DNA of 64,000 nt from Xylaria sp. FL1777 (taxonomy: Eukaryota; Ascomycota; Sordariomycetes; Xylariales; Xylariaceae): NCBI GenBank assembly GCA_022578965.1, contig MU400547.1, forward strand, positions 124,001 to 188,000. Reading direction: 5' to 3'. The notes under the pieces were generated by a model. It saw only the letters and a list, made by a program, of their open reading frames with translations, was not told the DNA's origin and made no database searches. The translations under genes and the position numbers were made by a program. Position 1 is the stretch's first letter. Each line of letters starts with the position of its first letter. Positions 29,401 through 40,654 of this stretch are shown piece after piece.

Positions 29401-32400
29401 CTGGGTTATCTGTACTGCGCTCAACCTCATCGGTCTTAATCTTCTTGCCAATGAAGTGGGAATAGAGCTCAGTTTGCGAGATCAGGAAGTTCAGCTTCCT
29501 CTTCTGGCGAGCAGCCTCACGGTCAGCCTCTTCCTTGCGGGCATTTTCTAGTTCCTGGCGCTCTGCAGCTTTGCGCATATCTCTCTCTTCACGCTCGTTT
29601 CGTTTCCAGAAACCCATCATGTCACGCATGCATCGCTTAGCACGAGCCTGCAAGTCCTTGGTGCCCTTGTTCGTTCGTAATTGCCAGCGCTTGGCTTCCT
29701 TGGAAGCAAGGATGGCCGTTTTCTTAAGGTTAGAAGCCTTGGTAGCATAAGAATCAGTAGCCAGCTTGTAGGTCTTAACCACATCTTTGCGTGCCAGATC
29801 ACGCCAAATTTGATCGTAGATCTGGTTATAGCCCTTAGATTGGAATTTGGTCTCCAAGGGGTTCGGAGGAGGTTCTTCAGCAGCCTTCTCCTTCTCCTTT
29901 AGCTCCTTGGTGCTCTCCTTCGGCTCCTTGTCCTTGTCCTTGTCTTTGGGCTCCTTATCCTTAGACTTGCTAAGCTTAATACGAATCTTAGTTTCTTCTC
30001 TTGCGGGAAGTTCCTCGCCAGCATCCAGAGCAGCCTGAGCAGCCTCGGCAGCGTCCTTCTCAGCTTGTTTTTGCTCCTTTGACTTCTTCGGGCGAGTACC
30101 GGTCCGGCCTTTCGTCTTCGTCTTTCCGTTGCTCTCCTGGTCTGTAGCGTGGAAGGAAGACATAGTGCCGCCCTCCAAGTTGAGTTCGAGAGCTTGCAGA
30201 CCACGAGCGGGCCCCTTGATACCCTTTTGGAGAATTAGTCTTGTCTGCTGTGCCTTTTTATTGGCACGTTCCGCCTCGCGAAGGTGTTTGGCTCGTTCTG
30301 CCTCATCTTCAGCGGCCAGGGCTCTCGCCAAAGCAGCCTCTTTCTGTTCAATAGTGACTTGCATCGATTTCTCACGTCTCCGCTTTCGCTGCATATCCTT
30401 CTTGCGTTCCTTTTCGGCATAGATCTCTCGTTCACGAACTTCGTGCAACGCTTCCTCGTAGTGCAATTCGTCGTAACGACGTTTTGCGAGACTCATGTGC
30501 TCCGTTAGCTTTCGCGACAAGAAGCTAGATAAATCTCCGCGGCGGACAATGCAGTCCTGGTATTCTGCCTGTTCTTGATTGAGCTTGCGTTTCTTGATGC
30601 GACCCAAGAAGAACTGCTCCTCGATGTCAAGTTCGGACAGCTCGACATCATCGGCCTTGGTCTCGAGCTGCTCAAGGAGGTGTTGAATCTTCCTCTCCTT
30701 ATCGGCCGAGACTGGCTTCGGCTTGGGTTGGCCGTTGACTTGCCTCTTTGGTGGTTTGGCGGGGGGCTCTTTTGCATGACTGGACGAGCGGCGCGACTCT
30801 TTCTTCGAGATGCCTTCCGAGTCCCTCAGCAGTGATTCACGTGTTTTGCTCTTACGAGGCGCCTTCTCCTTTTTAGGTTCGGTCATGATGGGTGCCTTGG
30901 GCTTTGGGAGCGGCTCAGCGCTCGAAAGAATATTGGAGAAGGACATTAGCTCCGCTGCACGACTGGGAGTCTGTTCGGACGCGTGTTAGCATGGCGTGAC
31001 AAGAACAAAGGACTACGCGGGATGTATGTCTTAGGTCGACAAGGGTGAACACATACGTTTGACGAAGTCGCCGGTGTGGAGGCGGGCTCGGGATTCAATA
31101 TGGATGGCAGCGAGGGAGCTGGGGTGGACGTGTGGCGATTCGCAGATGAGAGAGAATCTGATGGATTCCGGTGGCGGGACGAAGGAGAACCCATGCGAAG
31201 GGCGTTATTCGAATCAGCACCGTTCTTAGGGTGAGAGTGTGGGTGCGGGCTCCGTGGAGGAAACTTTGAATTGACTGAAGGCGAGGATGACCCGAAGCCG
31301 TTTTTGTTATTGTGGCTGTAGTAATGGGAAGACTCGGTCTTCGATGGAGGATAATCATATGCATCCGACCGCGACTAAGCAGGCAAGGAATGTTGGTTAG
31401 CTCCTGTTGTAGAGGACAAGGACATTGCCCTTGATGGGGGATCCAGGGAAAGCCAGGGAAGGGGATTGTGGAAAAGTGAAAACACAATACAATGGAGATG
31501 GGCGCTATGGGCAGATGGGCAGAAATGGGTAGATGAATGAGACAAGGTGTCTGCCCCAAAACTCTCGCTGCCAGTCAGACAAACATGCTCCGCTCCATAC
31601 ACTGTGGCACGGCTCACGGCTCACGGTTCGCGGCAACGTCGACGGGTGGGGGGCCATTCGACTTCTTTTTTTGAGGCGCTGCCATCGCAACACACTGGTT
31701 GAAGGCGTCTTTGTCCACGCCGGCCCGACCACCTGATTGTCTAGGAGCGCTACGGACTGGGAGATGCAACCGGGACACAAAGCACAACCGGTCGGAGATG
31801 ATGTGCAGAGGGATGGAAGGATGGATGTACGTAGGGATGCATGTATGGGTATATGGATATATGGATGAATGACTGGCACGATGGGGGAGACAGAGAAAAA
31901 CAGGAAACGAAACAAAAACGTGGGATGAAGCGCGCATCCCGGCATGGCGTCAAGGAAAACCGTCAATACATGTCGATGTCAAACATACCTGTTTCTGCCA
32001 GTTCTCAGCCGGTCGCCGTTCCTTAGTAGTGTCGGTCAGGGGATCGTAAAAGCTGCCGGAAGACTTCTCGTGCATGGGTCGGGGGAAGTCGGCCTTGGGC
32101 GGCTGCAGAGGCGATGCACTCGGAGGGCCGTTGCCATTCGTCGAGGACAGGGCGGAGGAGGACGCCATGATCGAGCTCAAGGCCCCAGGCGGAGGGGCCA
32201 GGGGAGGCAGGTGAGGCAGCGAGGCAGAGCCGGCTCCCGATGCAGATGACGAGAGGAGGGCAGGGCCGGCAAGAATCGAGGAGTGATGATGCGGCGATGC
32301 GTGGTTGAAGGGATGGCTCAGAGGCGACGATAACGGTGGTCGCGGACGCGCTGCATCGGTCGGCGTCGTGACGGAATTGAGGGCCGTGTGTAGCTTGGTG

Positions 32401-33010
32401 GGCGGCGGTGAGCGGAAGGGCGATGTCAACGATGCTATTGATGACGACAATGCTGGTGCTGGTGCTGATGCTGTTGTTGTTGTGGCAGCGATGGTGGTGG
32501 CGGCGAGGGAATGGGCATTGGTGGGTTTACGGGGAGAGGGAGAGGAGGAGGAAGAATTAGAAGTCCTAGCAGTAGCGGCGTCGGCGGCGTTGGTGTTGGT
32601 GTTGGCGTTGGCGTTGGTGGTGGTGGTGGTGGTGGTCGCGTCGGCTGTGGGCTTACGAAAATCTAATTGCGTTGAGGCCGCGACGGTCGGAGATGTCATG
32701 CTAGCGTTCGCGCGGGTATCTGGCACCTGATGGGCGTGGTGGGAATTGGCACTACTGGCAGTGTTCCGGGAAAAACCAAGAGCGTGGTGAGCATGAGCAT
32801 GAGCATGGGCATGGGCATGGGTTTGAGTATGGGTTTGGGTATGGGTATGGGTGCGAGTACGGGGTCGCGAATAGTGGGATTGAGTTTTATTGTCCTGAGT
32901 AGGCTGATCGGTCGCGGTGATGGGGAATGGGCTGGTTGTTGTGGTGCTAGTGCCGACGTTGGTGCCGACGTTGGAGCTGGTGCTGGTGGTGCTCAGGTTA
33001 CCACCATGAT

Positions 33011-33041
<31 letters not shown>

Positions 33042-33851
33042 GGCGGTAGTGGCAGCGGTGTTGGTGATGGTGGTGATAGTGTTGGTAGTTTGAAAAAGTG
33101 GATGAGGAGGAGGAGGAGGAGGATGGGGATGGGGATGTAATTGGGGTTGAGGTTGAGGGTGAGGATAGTGGTGTTGTTCGTGGCGGTCGTGGCGGTGATG
33201 GCTAGGGTGAGGATGAGGGTGATGGTGATGGTGATGGCGGCTTTGGTTTTGGGTTTGGGTTTGGTGCTGGTGCTGGTGCTGGTGCTGGTTCTGGTTCTGG
33301 TTTGGGCCCGCATCAGTTTGCGACGAGGAATTTGCATTTGCATTTGAATCCGGCGACGGTCGTGGTGGTCCCAGCGCATCGTCCTCCACGCCTGTTATTC
33401 TCCTCTTATTTGTCCTTGTTGTTTCAGCACCACTGCTACCGCTCCCTCGCCTTCGCCCATTTCCACTTCCACTCCGAACTCCCGCGCCAGTGTCAGCAGC
33501 AGCAGCAGCAGTACCAATCCTCCCGAATGGCGCTGGTGTAAGTGGAGATGATGCTGTTGTCGGCTCTGTCGGCGCTTGTCTTCGTGCCGCCCCTGCTGAC
33601 AACCCCAGTGCTTTTGTCCCTGTCGATGATTGCTGTGACATGAACGATGATGACGATGGTGATGACAATGATGATGATGACGATGACGACGATGCGCCAC
33701 CAAGTCTCAGGCTGTTTGTTGCTGTTGTTCTACTACTGCTCATGTTATCTTGGCCCGGTCCATATCTGCTATAATAGTAATTCCCTTCTCCTTCACGGCC
33801 GTCCTGCGCTTCCCTGTACAGCACAGTCGCGTGGTAATCGTTGGGATCCAT
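26467..33851 (-). CDS. INO80: INO80 chromatin-remodelling ATPase
   Basis: Four exons are proposed: 33851-31989, 31374-31057, 30970-26686 and 26621-26467. The introns are 614, 86 and 64 bp, each with a GTATGT or GTGAGA donor and an AG acceptor, and frame is kept at every junction. The predicted protein is about 2206 residues. INO80 is the Snf2-family motor that slides nucleosomes and exchanges H2A.Z in the nucleus. Residues 1-600 are low-complexity (Thr, Ser, Asn, His, Pro runs). The DBINO domain is at about 1110-1240 ([20 protein letters not shown]). Walker A is DEMGLGKT near 1380, DEAQ near 1484, and [10 protein letters not shown] follows. The family-specific insertion lies between the two RecA lobes. 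Motif VI is [15 protein letters not shown] near 2040. The C-terminus is basic (AAKKRKGG), encoded partly by the last exon. The amino-terminal exon assignment is less certain because of the long first intron. Confidence 0.92.
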
Positions 33852-36618
33852 GATCTCGCACTCTCTCTCACGCTCTCTCGCTCTCTCACTCCCCCACCTC
33901 TGTCTGTTCTTTCTCTCTCTCTTCCCTATAAGCTAGCTCCCCTCCTCTTTTCTTCCCTCACTTTTTGTCCACTTCTTAATTCTGTCGCAACCTGCTCCAG
34001 TCTCCACGACACGTGAGCTCCGTTCTATCGGCGCTATTGCGGGAAACTGTTCGCTTGCAACAGTAACAGAATCGTTTATTAATGACCCATTCCCGATTGT
34101 CCGCGGCGATCGTTACACAACCAAGGTGAGTGACAGCCGGGAATCGAACAATCGGCGGTGCGACCCAACGACCATCCAGATATGTCCAAGTGGCCGTTTG
34201 CTGGCGACTGGTTAATAAGTTCGGTACATGTGCAGTAGTTGCGTCCTTGTGCGTTGGAAAGCTGTCTATCTATGAGTGGGAGGTCCTGGTCGCAAGGCAC
34301 TACGCAGGCGATGAAATAGTCTGTTTCAGCCGCGAGGTCCGAGGATGACAAGCTCGATAATTCAAGGGCCACTTATAAGGCAGGATCGCATCGACGGCAC
34401 ACCAATCTCAGACTACTCTACTGGTACAAGCTGGCGTTACAGTAACGATAAATACGACAATGGTATCGATAGCCGTTGGCGTGGGCTGCGAAGATTGGCT
34501 AGAACGTGGTGTTGGAGATGATGCGAACTTTCAATAATTCCATGTCACGATGGGAAACGCCAAGAGAGAGAGATGGGAAGAATGGAAAGGGGAGGGGGGA
34601 AATGGGAAGATGGTTCGAGAGGGCTTTTCCTAGAAGAGAAAGAAGGTAAAACGAATGCGCGCGCACGAGTGAGTGAGTGAGTGGGAATGCGTGTATGCGC
34701 AGCCGGCGGAGTGAAGGCAGACGGGCAGGGCAGGGCAGGCAAGCGGGTTGATGATGGTTGAGCGAGCTAGACAACGACGATTTCGGATTTACGAGTGGTT
34801 CATTGCTTTGCAACTTGCAGCAGAGGACCGTTGTCTCCGTCTGCTTCCTTCTCCTCTCCTCTCCTCTTTCTGGCTACTGCTAGATACGACCTAACCTTAC
34901 ATGCTTCCTTTCCGCCCATGGCTAGAAGCGCCTATTTTTATTCTTTCCACGGTGTGTGGTGGCCCGTGGATGGATCGTGATGACGATGACGCAGCGGGCT
35001 ATCGGTTGGGCAAATCCCACAGTGCCTGTTGCTTCGCTGCTCTGCTGCTCTGCTGCTCTGTTGTTCCCCAATCCGAGATGGCGGGAAATGGGCCCACGAG
35101 GCCTGCAGGATGGGTGAGGAGGCAAAACAGGTGCCTACCTAGCCTACCTAGGTCGACAGAAGCACGCAACAAGGGCGACAGGGAGCGCGGGATGGACTGA
35201 TGGAAGAGACGACACACAGAGGGAGACTGGGTTACAGACTGGATGAAGGCGCCCTTGAAAGCCACGAGGTGGAAGGGGAGCAGACACGACTGAGCGATCC
35301 ACGAACAAGCCAATAGAGGCAGACCGGCATGTACAGGAACAAGGCGCGGCCCCGTTGCATAATTTTCGTCTGCCAATCACCGCCCGTCCCAAGCACTCAC
35401 CTCCACAGCCCCTCCCACTACACCCCTGCTCCCGTAGATATACATGGTACAGCTGGCCAATGGAAACGTCTGCATGCTCTGCCCACACCCCGAAAGGGAC
35501 TGTGGGGGGGTGGGGATGGGGAGAGAGCCTGGCTGGCAGTTAGTGGTACCATGTGCAGGTAGTAGCGTAGTGGATAAGGTACCCAGTGTGTATGGAACAG
35601 CACAAATGCTCCTGTATATGGCCTGCGGCGCGACTCTGTTCTGCTTCATGTGCATCACGATGTCAAGCTGGAAATTAACGGGAATATCGAATAAAGTGGG
35701 GACACATTGGGAGATATATAGTAAGTATGTCCAGCGAGAAGGACTAGGTTGGTAAGTACATGGATACTACTTTATACTACAACATGTATGCAAGTAGGTA
35801 AGGTACAAGCTACACACATATGTAAGTGTGTATGTAGGTAGCTTACCTGAAACGAACAAACATGTAATAATAATAGGTAAATGGATTCTAGTCAGTCAAT
35901 GTCTGATGTAGGAAATGTAGGTAATTACGGTATCTACCAGGCTAGGTACAGTACATTACCTAGGTAGGGTATGTAGGCCAGCATGCAGCCAACAATCAGC
36001 ATGAGATCAAAGCAAAGCAAGTGGAAGAGATCCGGTCCAGCCGCATGACAGGCAGAGATCGATTCCACCCCTTTCCTGATTTGGCCAGCAAATAGAACCT
36101 GAGAACCCCCTATCAAAGTCTGGTACGCGAACCCGCCACCCAAACCACAACCACCAATCACCGCCCGCTCTTGTTGCTGCGTATGGAATCAGGGAATCAC
36201 GGACGTGTGTACTAGGTATGCAGACGTGTCGTTGTTGTCAGGCTCGTGCGGTGTCCGCTCACTCACCGCGCCTCGCCTCGCCTTTCAACCGAGAGCCAGA
36301 TCAGTAACCAGGTGTCTACACACATTCATGCATGCTATGCTCTCTTTTTTGCTCTATCATCAAGAGTGTTTTTAAGGAAAAGTCGACCGTCCAACCCCTT
36401 GCAGTTCGAGGCTGTGTTTGTGCCAGGGATGATAACATCAGTTTGGTATCCTTAGCTTGACAGTCCCGTATTTATAATGACAAGGTGGCATCCCGTACGC
36501 ATACTTCAACTCGTTCCCCGCAACATGCCGGCATACCTCGTGTGCTTAAATGCAGACGACCAGGTGAGCGCGTGACCCAGGTCTGATATAACAAACTTGG
36601 ATAACTTCTTCTCCTGCC

Positions 36619-36665
36619 ACGTACGACCATACCCACTGGAGAATTCGAAATCCCCTCCGTTCTGG
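36619..36665 (+). pseudogene. 5S rRNA pseudogene, 5' half
   Basis: The sequence acgtacgaccatacccactg, and what follows to about 36665, matches the 5' end of Sordariomycete 5S rRNA (known start ACATACGACCATACCCACTGG). There are scattered transitions, for example AATTCGAAATCCC where the gene has AACTCGGGATCCC. Similarity stops near 36665. The rest of the gene appears 1.3 kb downstream on the same strand. It is a fragment and unlikely to be functional. Confidence 0.7.
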
Positions 36666-37328
36666 ACCACCATCCGCATCGTACACCTTCTGGCAGCGGT
36701 AACTTAAGCCCATAGGCAGTTGTTAAAGCTACTTTTCTTATACGGCGTCCCAAGCCTTTTCTCCCCATACTTGTAACAGGTCGTACAACGGCCTTTATAC
36801 GTAGCCGTAATATTAAATTCCTCCTCCGGTAGCCGGGTCACCTACGGCTTTCGGTGGGTGCCATACGTACCAAAGGTCAATTCTATGTTCATCAGCAAAA
36901 TCTTTACGTATACGTATTTACTCAGGGTTAAAGATGTTTAAATCGGGCTTGGTAGCGCTTGTAGGCAAGGCGTCGAAAAGCACTTCGAATAGCTTGAGTT
37001 CCGTATCGTCCGTCAAAATTGAAGATAGAAATCTTGGTCCAGGGCATGTGCCGGTTCTCTGTCAATCGCTCAATAAACGCAACCAGTTCCGCTTCTTCAG
37101 TAGAGCCTTGGACAGGGCTAAGGCTCTTACAGTTCTGAGGTGCATGCTACAAAAACTGCCTCATAGACTTGGTCGCTTCTGTAACAATTTATTCGGCGAA
37201 TTTGGCGTTCTATCAGGCCGGCTTCGTTAAAAGACCTCAAACACAGCTACGTTCGTCGAATAAAAGGTTGCCTTTGCGATAGCTTCATTGCTAGAGACTC
37301 GAAAGTACCAGTAGTGTATGACCAAAGG

Positions 37329-37767
37329 CCGGAACAGAGGGGGGTCCAAACAAAGATTTCACACACCCTTGAATACACCAAAACTTGACCACTTCAACCG
37401 CTTATAAAACAACCAGATAAAATCGGAAAAATATAAGACTAAGTAATAGCATAGAGTTAAACTTCAAATTTACTTTCGTATTTTTTTCAATTTTGTAAGA
37501 AATAAATCAAACTAGTTATGTTACTGCAAAGGTTTAACAAAATAAAGAAAATAGCTTTATTCTTTTCTATTAATATAAACCAGGTTTTATTACTTATAAT
37601 ACGTATTTATATATATCAACTTATAGGCAATTCTTTAAAGATTATTTTAATAATTTTTATTTCCTTTTTAGGTATTATTTGCTAGAGATATCAGTTGGTA
37701 AAGTTGATGGCTTTCTACAGTAGGTTTGAGGGCGTGTGAAATTTTTGTTTGGACCCACTCTGGCCGG
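37329..37767. mobile_element. MITE-like element with terminal inverted repeats
   Basis: The two ends are inverted copies. The left end at 37329-37370 contains GGTCCAAACAAAGATTTCAC. The reverse complement of the right end (37727-37767) contains GGTCCAAACAAAAATTTCAC, and similarity extends outward to CCGG and CAGAG on both sides. The 439-bp interior is AT-rich with no coding frame. The pattern is a small non-autonomous DNA transposon, eroded by RIP-type mutation. The superfamily is not determined; a Tc1/mariner-type relative is possible but a clear TA duplication is not seen. Confidence 0.75.
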
Positions 37768-38000
37768 AAGTACCCGTTTTTACAGGGGTAGATAAGCTAT
37801 ACTATAATAGGTATAGTCTCTATATCCCTGTAGACAGGCATTCCATCTCCAGCACTACAACGCGAAACGCGTACGGCTCACTTTCAAAAAAACAATATTT
37901 CGCTTTTGCACAAATACTCAAGTTGTTCCAGTAATTTAGACAGCGACTTTTAACTTCAATTATACCAGCTTAGAATAAACATTCGATCTAGCAGACAGTT

Positions 38001-38050
38001 CTGGTGAGGGCCAAATTAGGTGACGACCAGCGAATCCTCAGTGTTGTATG
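38001..38050 (+). pseudogene. 5S rRNA pseudogene, 3' half
   Basis: ctggtgagggccaaatta followed by ggtgacgaccagcgaatc and gtgttgtatg is the 3' part of a 5S rRNA gene. The known Neurospora-type end is GTGAGGGCCAGACTTAG, then GGTGACGACCAGCGAATCCC, then GGTGTTGTATG. About 11 bases (GTAGTTGGGTC-like) are missing from the internal promoter region. It is in the same orientation and order as the 5' fragment at 36619. Confidence 0.8.
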
Positions 38051-38410
38051 TGCTTCTATAAACTACGTTTGACGATAGTCCATCCATTGCGCACGGGGAA
38101 TTCAAGAACAACAGAAAAAGTAGCTATTGGCGAGCGTCGCACCGAGCTGAGACTCGCTAGCAAGGAGTGTGTTGAATAGTATCTCATGATGTCTCGGCTT
38201 GCCGTTAGCCGTCTTTTTTGGAGTAGCAGTCTGTGAGTATGTCTAACATCGAATAGAAGTGGAGTCGTGTATTGGGAAGCTCGAAGTATCTTAATTGACA
38301 AATAACCAATGTCTAAGGAGTGACGAGAATCGAAGAGAAACCAAGAGAATTCTGAATCGCCTCCCCCTCCCTCCATAACTCTCCTTCCTCCGTGAAAGTG
38401 CCGCGCTCAA

Positions 38411-40538
38411 TCAAATCATCAAGAAACGCTTCCAGCCACGCGCGTGCTCATTCCAATTCTCCTCATTCCCCTCTTCCTGTCCATGCCCATGGTTATGACG
38501 AGATTGATGTCCGTAATCTCCGTTGTTATTTCCATTGTCGGGAGAAGGGTAGTAAGGGTACGTCGGATAAGAGCCAGGGGGACTTGGAGCGGTGACGGAA
38601 GTCTCGGCGGCGCCGCTAGTAGTCGGCGGGTGCGTTGAGAACGTAGTGGGGATAGAGCCAGTTACGGCATCCGTCGAAGAAGCCCCTGAGATAGATGGAG
38701 AGGATGGGAGCGCAAAGCAGACACTTGTGCTGCCGTAACCTGCTACGCATGTAGTGCTCGCTCCTGCGGAGCTCGCGGGCCCCACAGAGGTACTAGTAGA
38801 TGAAGAAGAGCCGGTGGTGGCATTCGTGCTCCTCGTGGAGGAGAGAGGGCTAGATGAGATCACTGGAATACTCGGAGTGCTTGGGCTCGTTGTGGTAATA
38901 CTGGTTCCGGGAGCAGTGTGAGATGAAGATGAAGAGCCTGTTACTGCATCTGTACTACCAGTAGAAAAGACCATGCTAGAAGAATGGATGGGAATCAGTG
39001 TCGATGTGCTAGTACTGGGCAACGGGAGACTGATGGTGGGATATCCAGGGACTGAGGTGGAGATCGAAGATGATCCCGTGACAGCATCGGTACTGCCAGT
39101 CGAGAAGGCTGAGCTTGATTGAGATACGGTTAAAGTAAGTGTGCTGGTTTTTGTTGTTTCTACACTAGTGGCAGAGATGGAAGGCTGGCTAGTTGAACCC
39201 ACAGACGAGGAACCTGTTACCATCCCCGTATTGTTGCCACTGGGGATCGATGTCGGGGTTACTATGGAAATTGACAAACACTCAGTATATGTACTGGAGT
39301 CACCGTAAGGCGAATAGGTGAGGCACGTGGTAGAGGGTGGATATGTGGCGCTTGAAATACCTGTAACATTGCCCAGAGATGGAACTGGCGTTGACATTGT
39401 CTCGGAATTGACAGCGCTATCCGACGACGTGATGTAAGTACTTGTAGAAATCCCTATAGTTGCTGTGCTTGTGATTATAGGAGTTAAACTTGAGGTGCCA
39501 GTTTCGGGTGAATTCGAAGATGCATAGGTGGTAGTAAGATTGAGGGTTACTGTTGAGGTTAAGGTGGTGGTTGCTGCAGAATCCGTTGGTGAATATGAAC
39601 TACTCGCCATCGTTGTCGATATAGAACCGCTAGAGGCTGACAGGCTATTTGAGCTCTGTGAAGCAGTGATTTGAGTATTGTTTGAGCCTATGGATGAGAT
39701 TCCTGGGCTACTTGAACTAACGGAGGGTGCGGGTGTGGGCGTGGAAGTCGGGGTACTAATTGTCTTCGTTGTTCCATTGAGCGAAGCTGTAAGACTTGAG
39801 ATAGGCAGCGTGCTGCTAAGGCCGGTTGTTTCGATTCCATGGTAGGTAACTGAGTGGCTGGTTTCATTCATTGACAAAGAGGAACTGGATAAAACACTAG
39901 TTGATGTCGAGCTATGATCTCTTGTTAGTTTCTGTGTTAATTCTCTTGGGATTCTATGTACGTACCAAGAGGTGGTTGAACTTTCGCTACTTCCTATCAC
40001 AGATGAATTATGAGCCGAAGTCGTACTGAGTGTGGCCTGAGGAATAGGCGTAGTCGGAAGTGTCGTAGTAATGGGCGAGCTTGTATTGGTATACCATGGC
40101 CCGGTCGACTCTCCTGAAATAGTAGAGTGGCTGCTGCTCGATGACTCTGAAGAGGATGCAGTTACCGTAGCCGTGACACCAGAGGTAATCATTAGAGTCG
40201 TAGTGCCATTAGGATTTATAAGAGTAAGGGTAGATACGATTGGAGAAGGGGTGGTAGAGGACGAAACTTCCACTACTGAGGTTACAGAGGTCCCGAATGT
40301 TGTTGTTGAAGTCCAAGGTAGAATCGAAGTATCAGAACATCCCGCCCAGACAGTCACAGTGGTGGCACAGTCAAGGCCACAAGTTGTCACAGTTGAAGTG
40401 ATAGTGTTGGCTTGTTGTTGCCGGGGATGAGCATTAACGAGCGAAGGGCTGAGCTCAGGTCAACAATCTATGAGAGTGAGTGGCTGGTATGATGGCTTAC
40501 CTGATACCCAAGAGGGAAAAACTGGTAATGAGACGCAT
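38411..40538 (-). CDS. secreted Ser/Thr-rich mucin-like surface protein
   Basis: Exons are 40538-40501 and 40448-38411. The 52-bp intron has a GTAAGC donor and a CTCAG acceptor, giving 691 residues. Splicing supplies a signal peptide (MRLITSFSLLGISPSLVNA) that the uninterrupted frame lacks. A short Cys-containing segment, CGLDCATTVTVWAGCS, follows. Then come about 550 residues made almost entirely of Ser, Thr, Pro, Gly and Val, expected to be heavily O-glycosylated. Diverged repeats around STGSTDAVTGSS recur near residues 460, 505, 550 and 600, about 45-50 residues apart. The C-terminus is hydrophilic, with HGHGQEEGNEENWNEH, and has no hydrophobic GPI tail. It is therefore more likely secreted or wall-associated than GPI-anchored. 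No enzymatic domain is seen. Confidence 0.85.
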
Positions 40539-40647
40539 TGTATGGGTTTGTGAAGCTAGGTTGATTTAGACGAAGTGAGTGTCGAAGCGTCAACTACACA
40601 GATGACCTGGTTGCGGAAGAGGTCGTAAACCGGTTCGTCTTTGATCA

Positions 40648-40654
40648 TTTTATA
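40648..40654 (-). promoter_or_regulatory. TATA-like box of the Ser/Thr-rich protein gene
   Basis: TATAAAA on the minus strand lies about 110 bases upstream of the proposed ATG at 40538. It is consistent with the start placed in the signal-peptide exon. Confidence 0.4.

Larger units (their letters stand above)
33852..38410. other. long gene-free region upstream of INO80
   Basis: No protein gene is supported in 4.6 kb. The first part is the INO80 promoter, with CT-rich leader sequence (33860-33970). The remainder contains GAGT and CTGCTCTG microsatellites (34668-34682, 35035-35065). It also contains many TACCTA/TAGGTA words at 35750-35960, the two 5S rRNA fragments, and a TIR element. Confidence 0.5.

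Noticed and set aside
32305..33379. Long reading frames antisense or out of frame to the INO80 first exon.
   Set aside because: They are by-products of trinucleotide repeats that keep several frames open; the INO80 frame explains the sequence.
36934..37230. 98-codon frame between the 5S fragments.
   Set aside because: No match to a transposase or other family that I can recognise. It lies in presumed inserted, decayed sequence.
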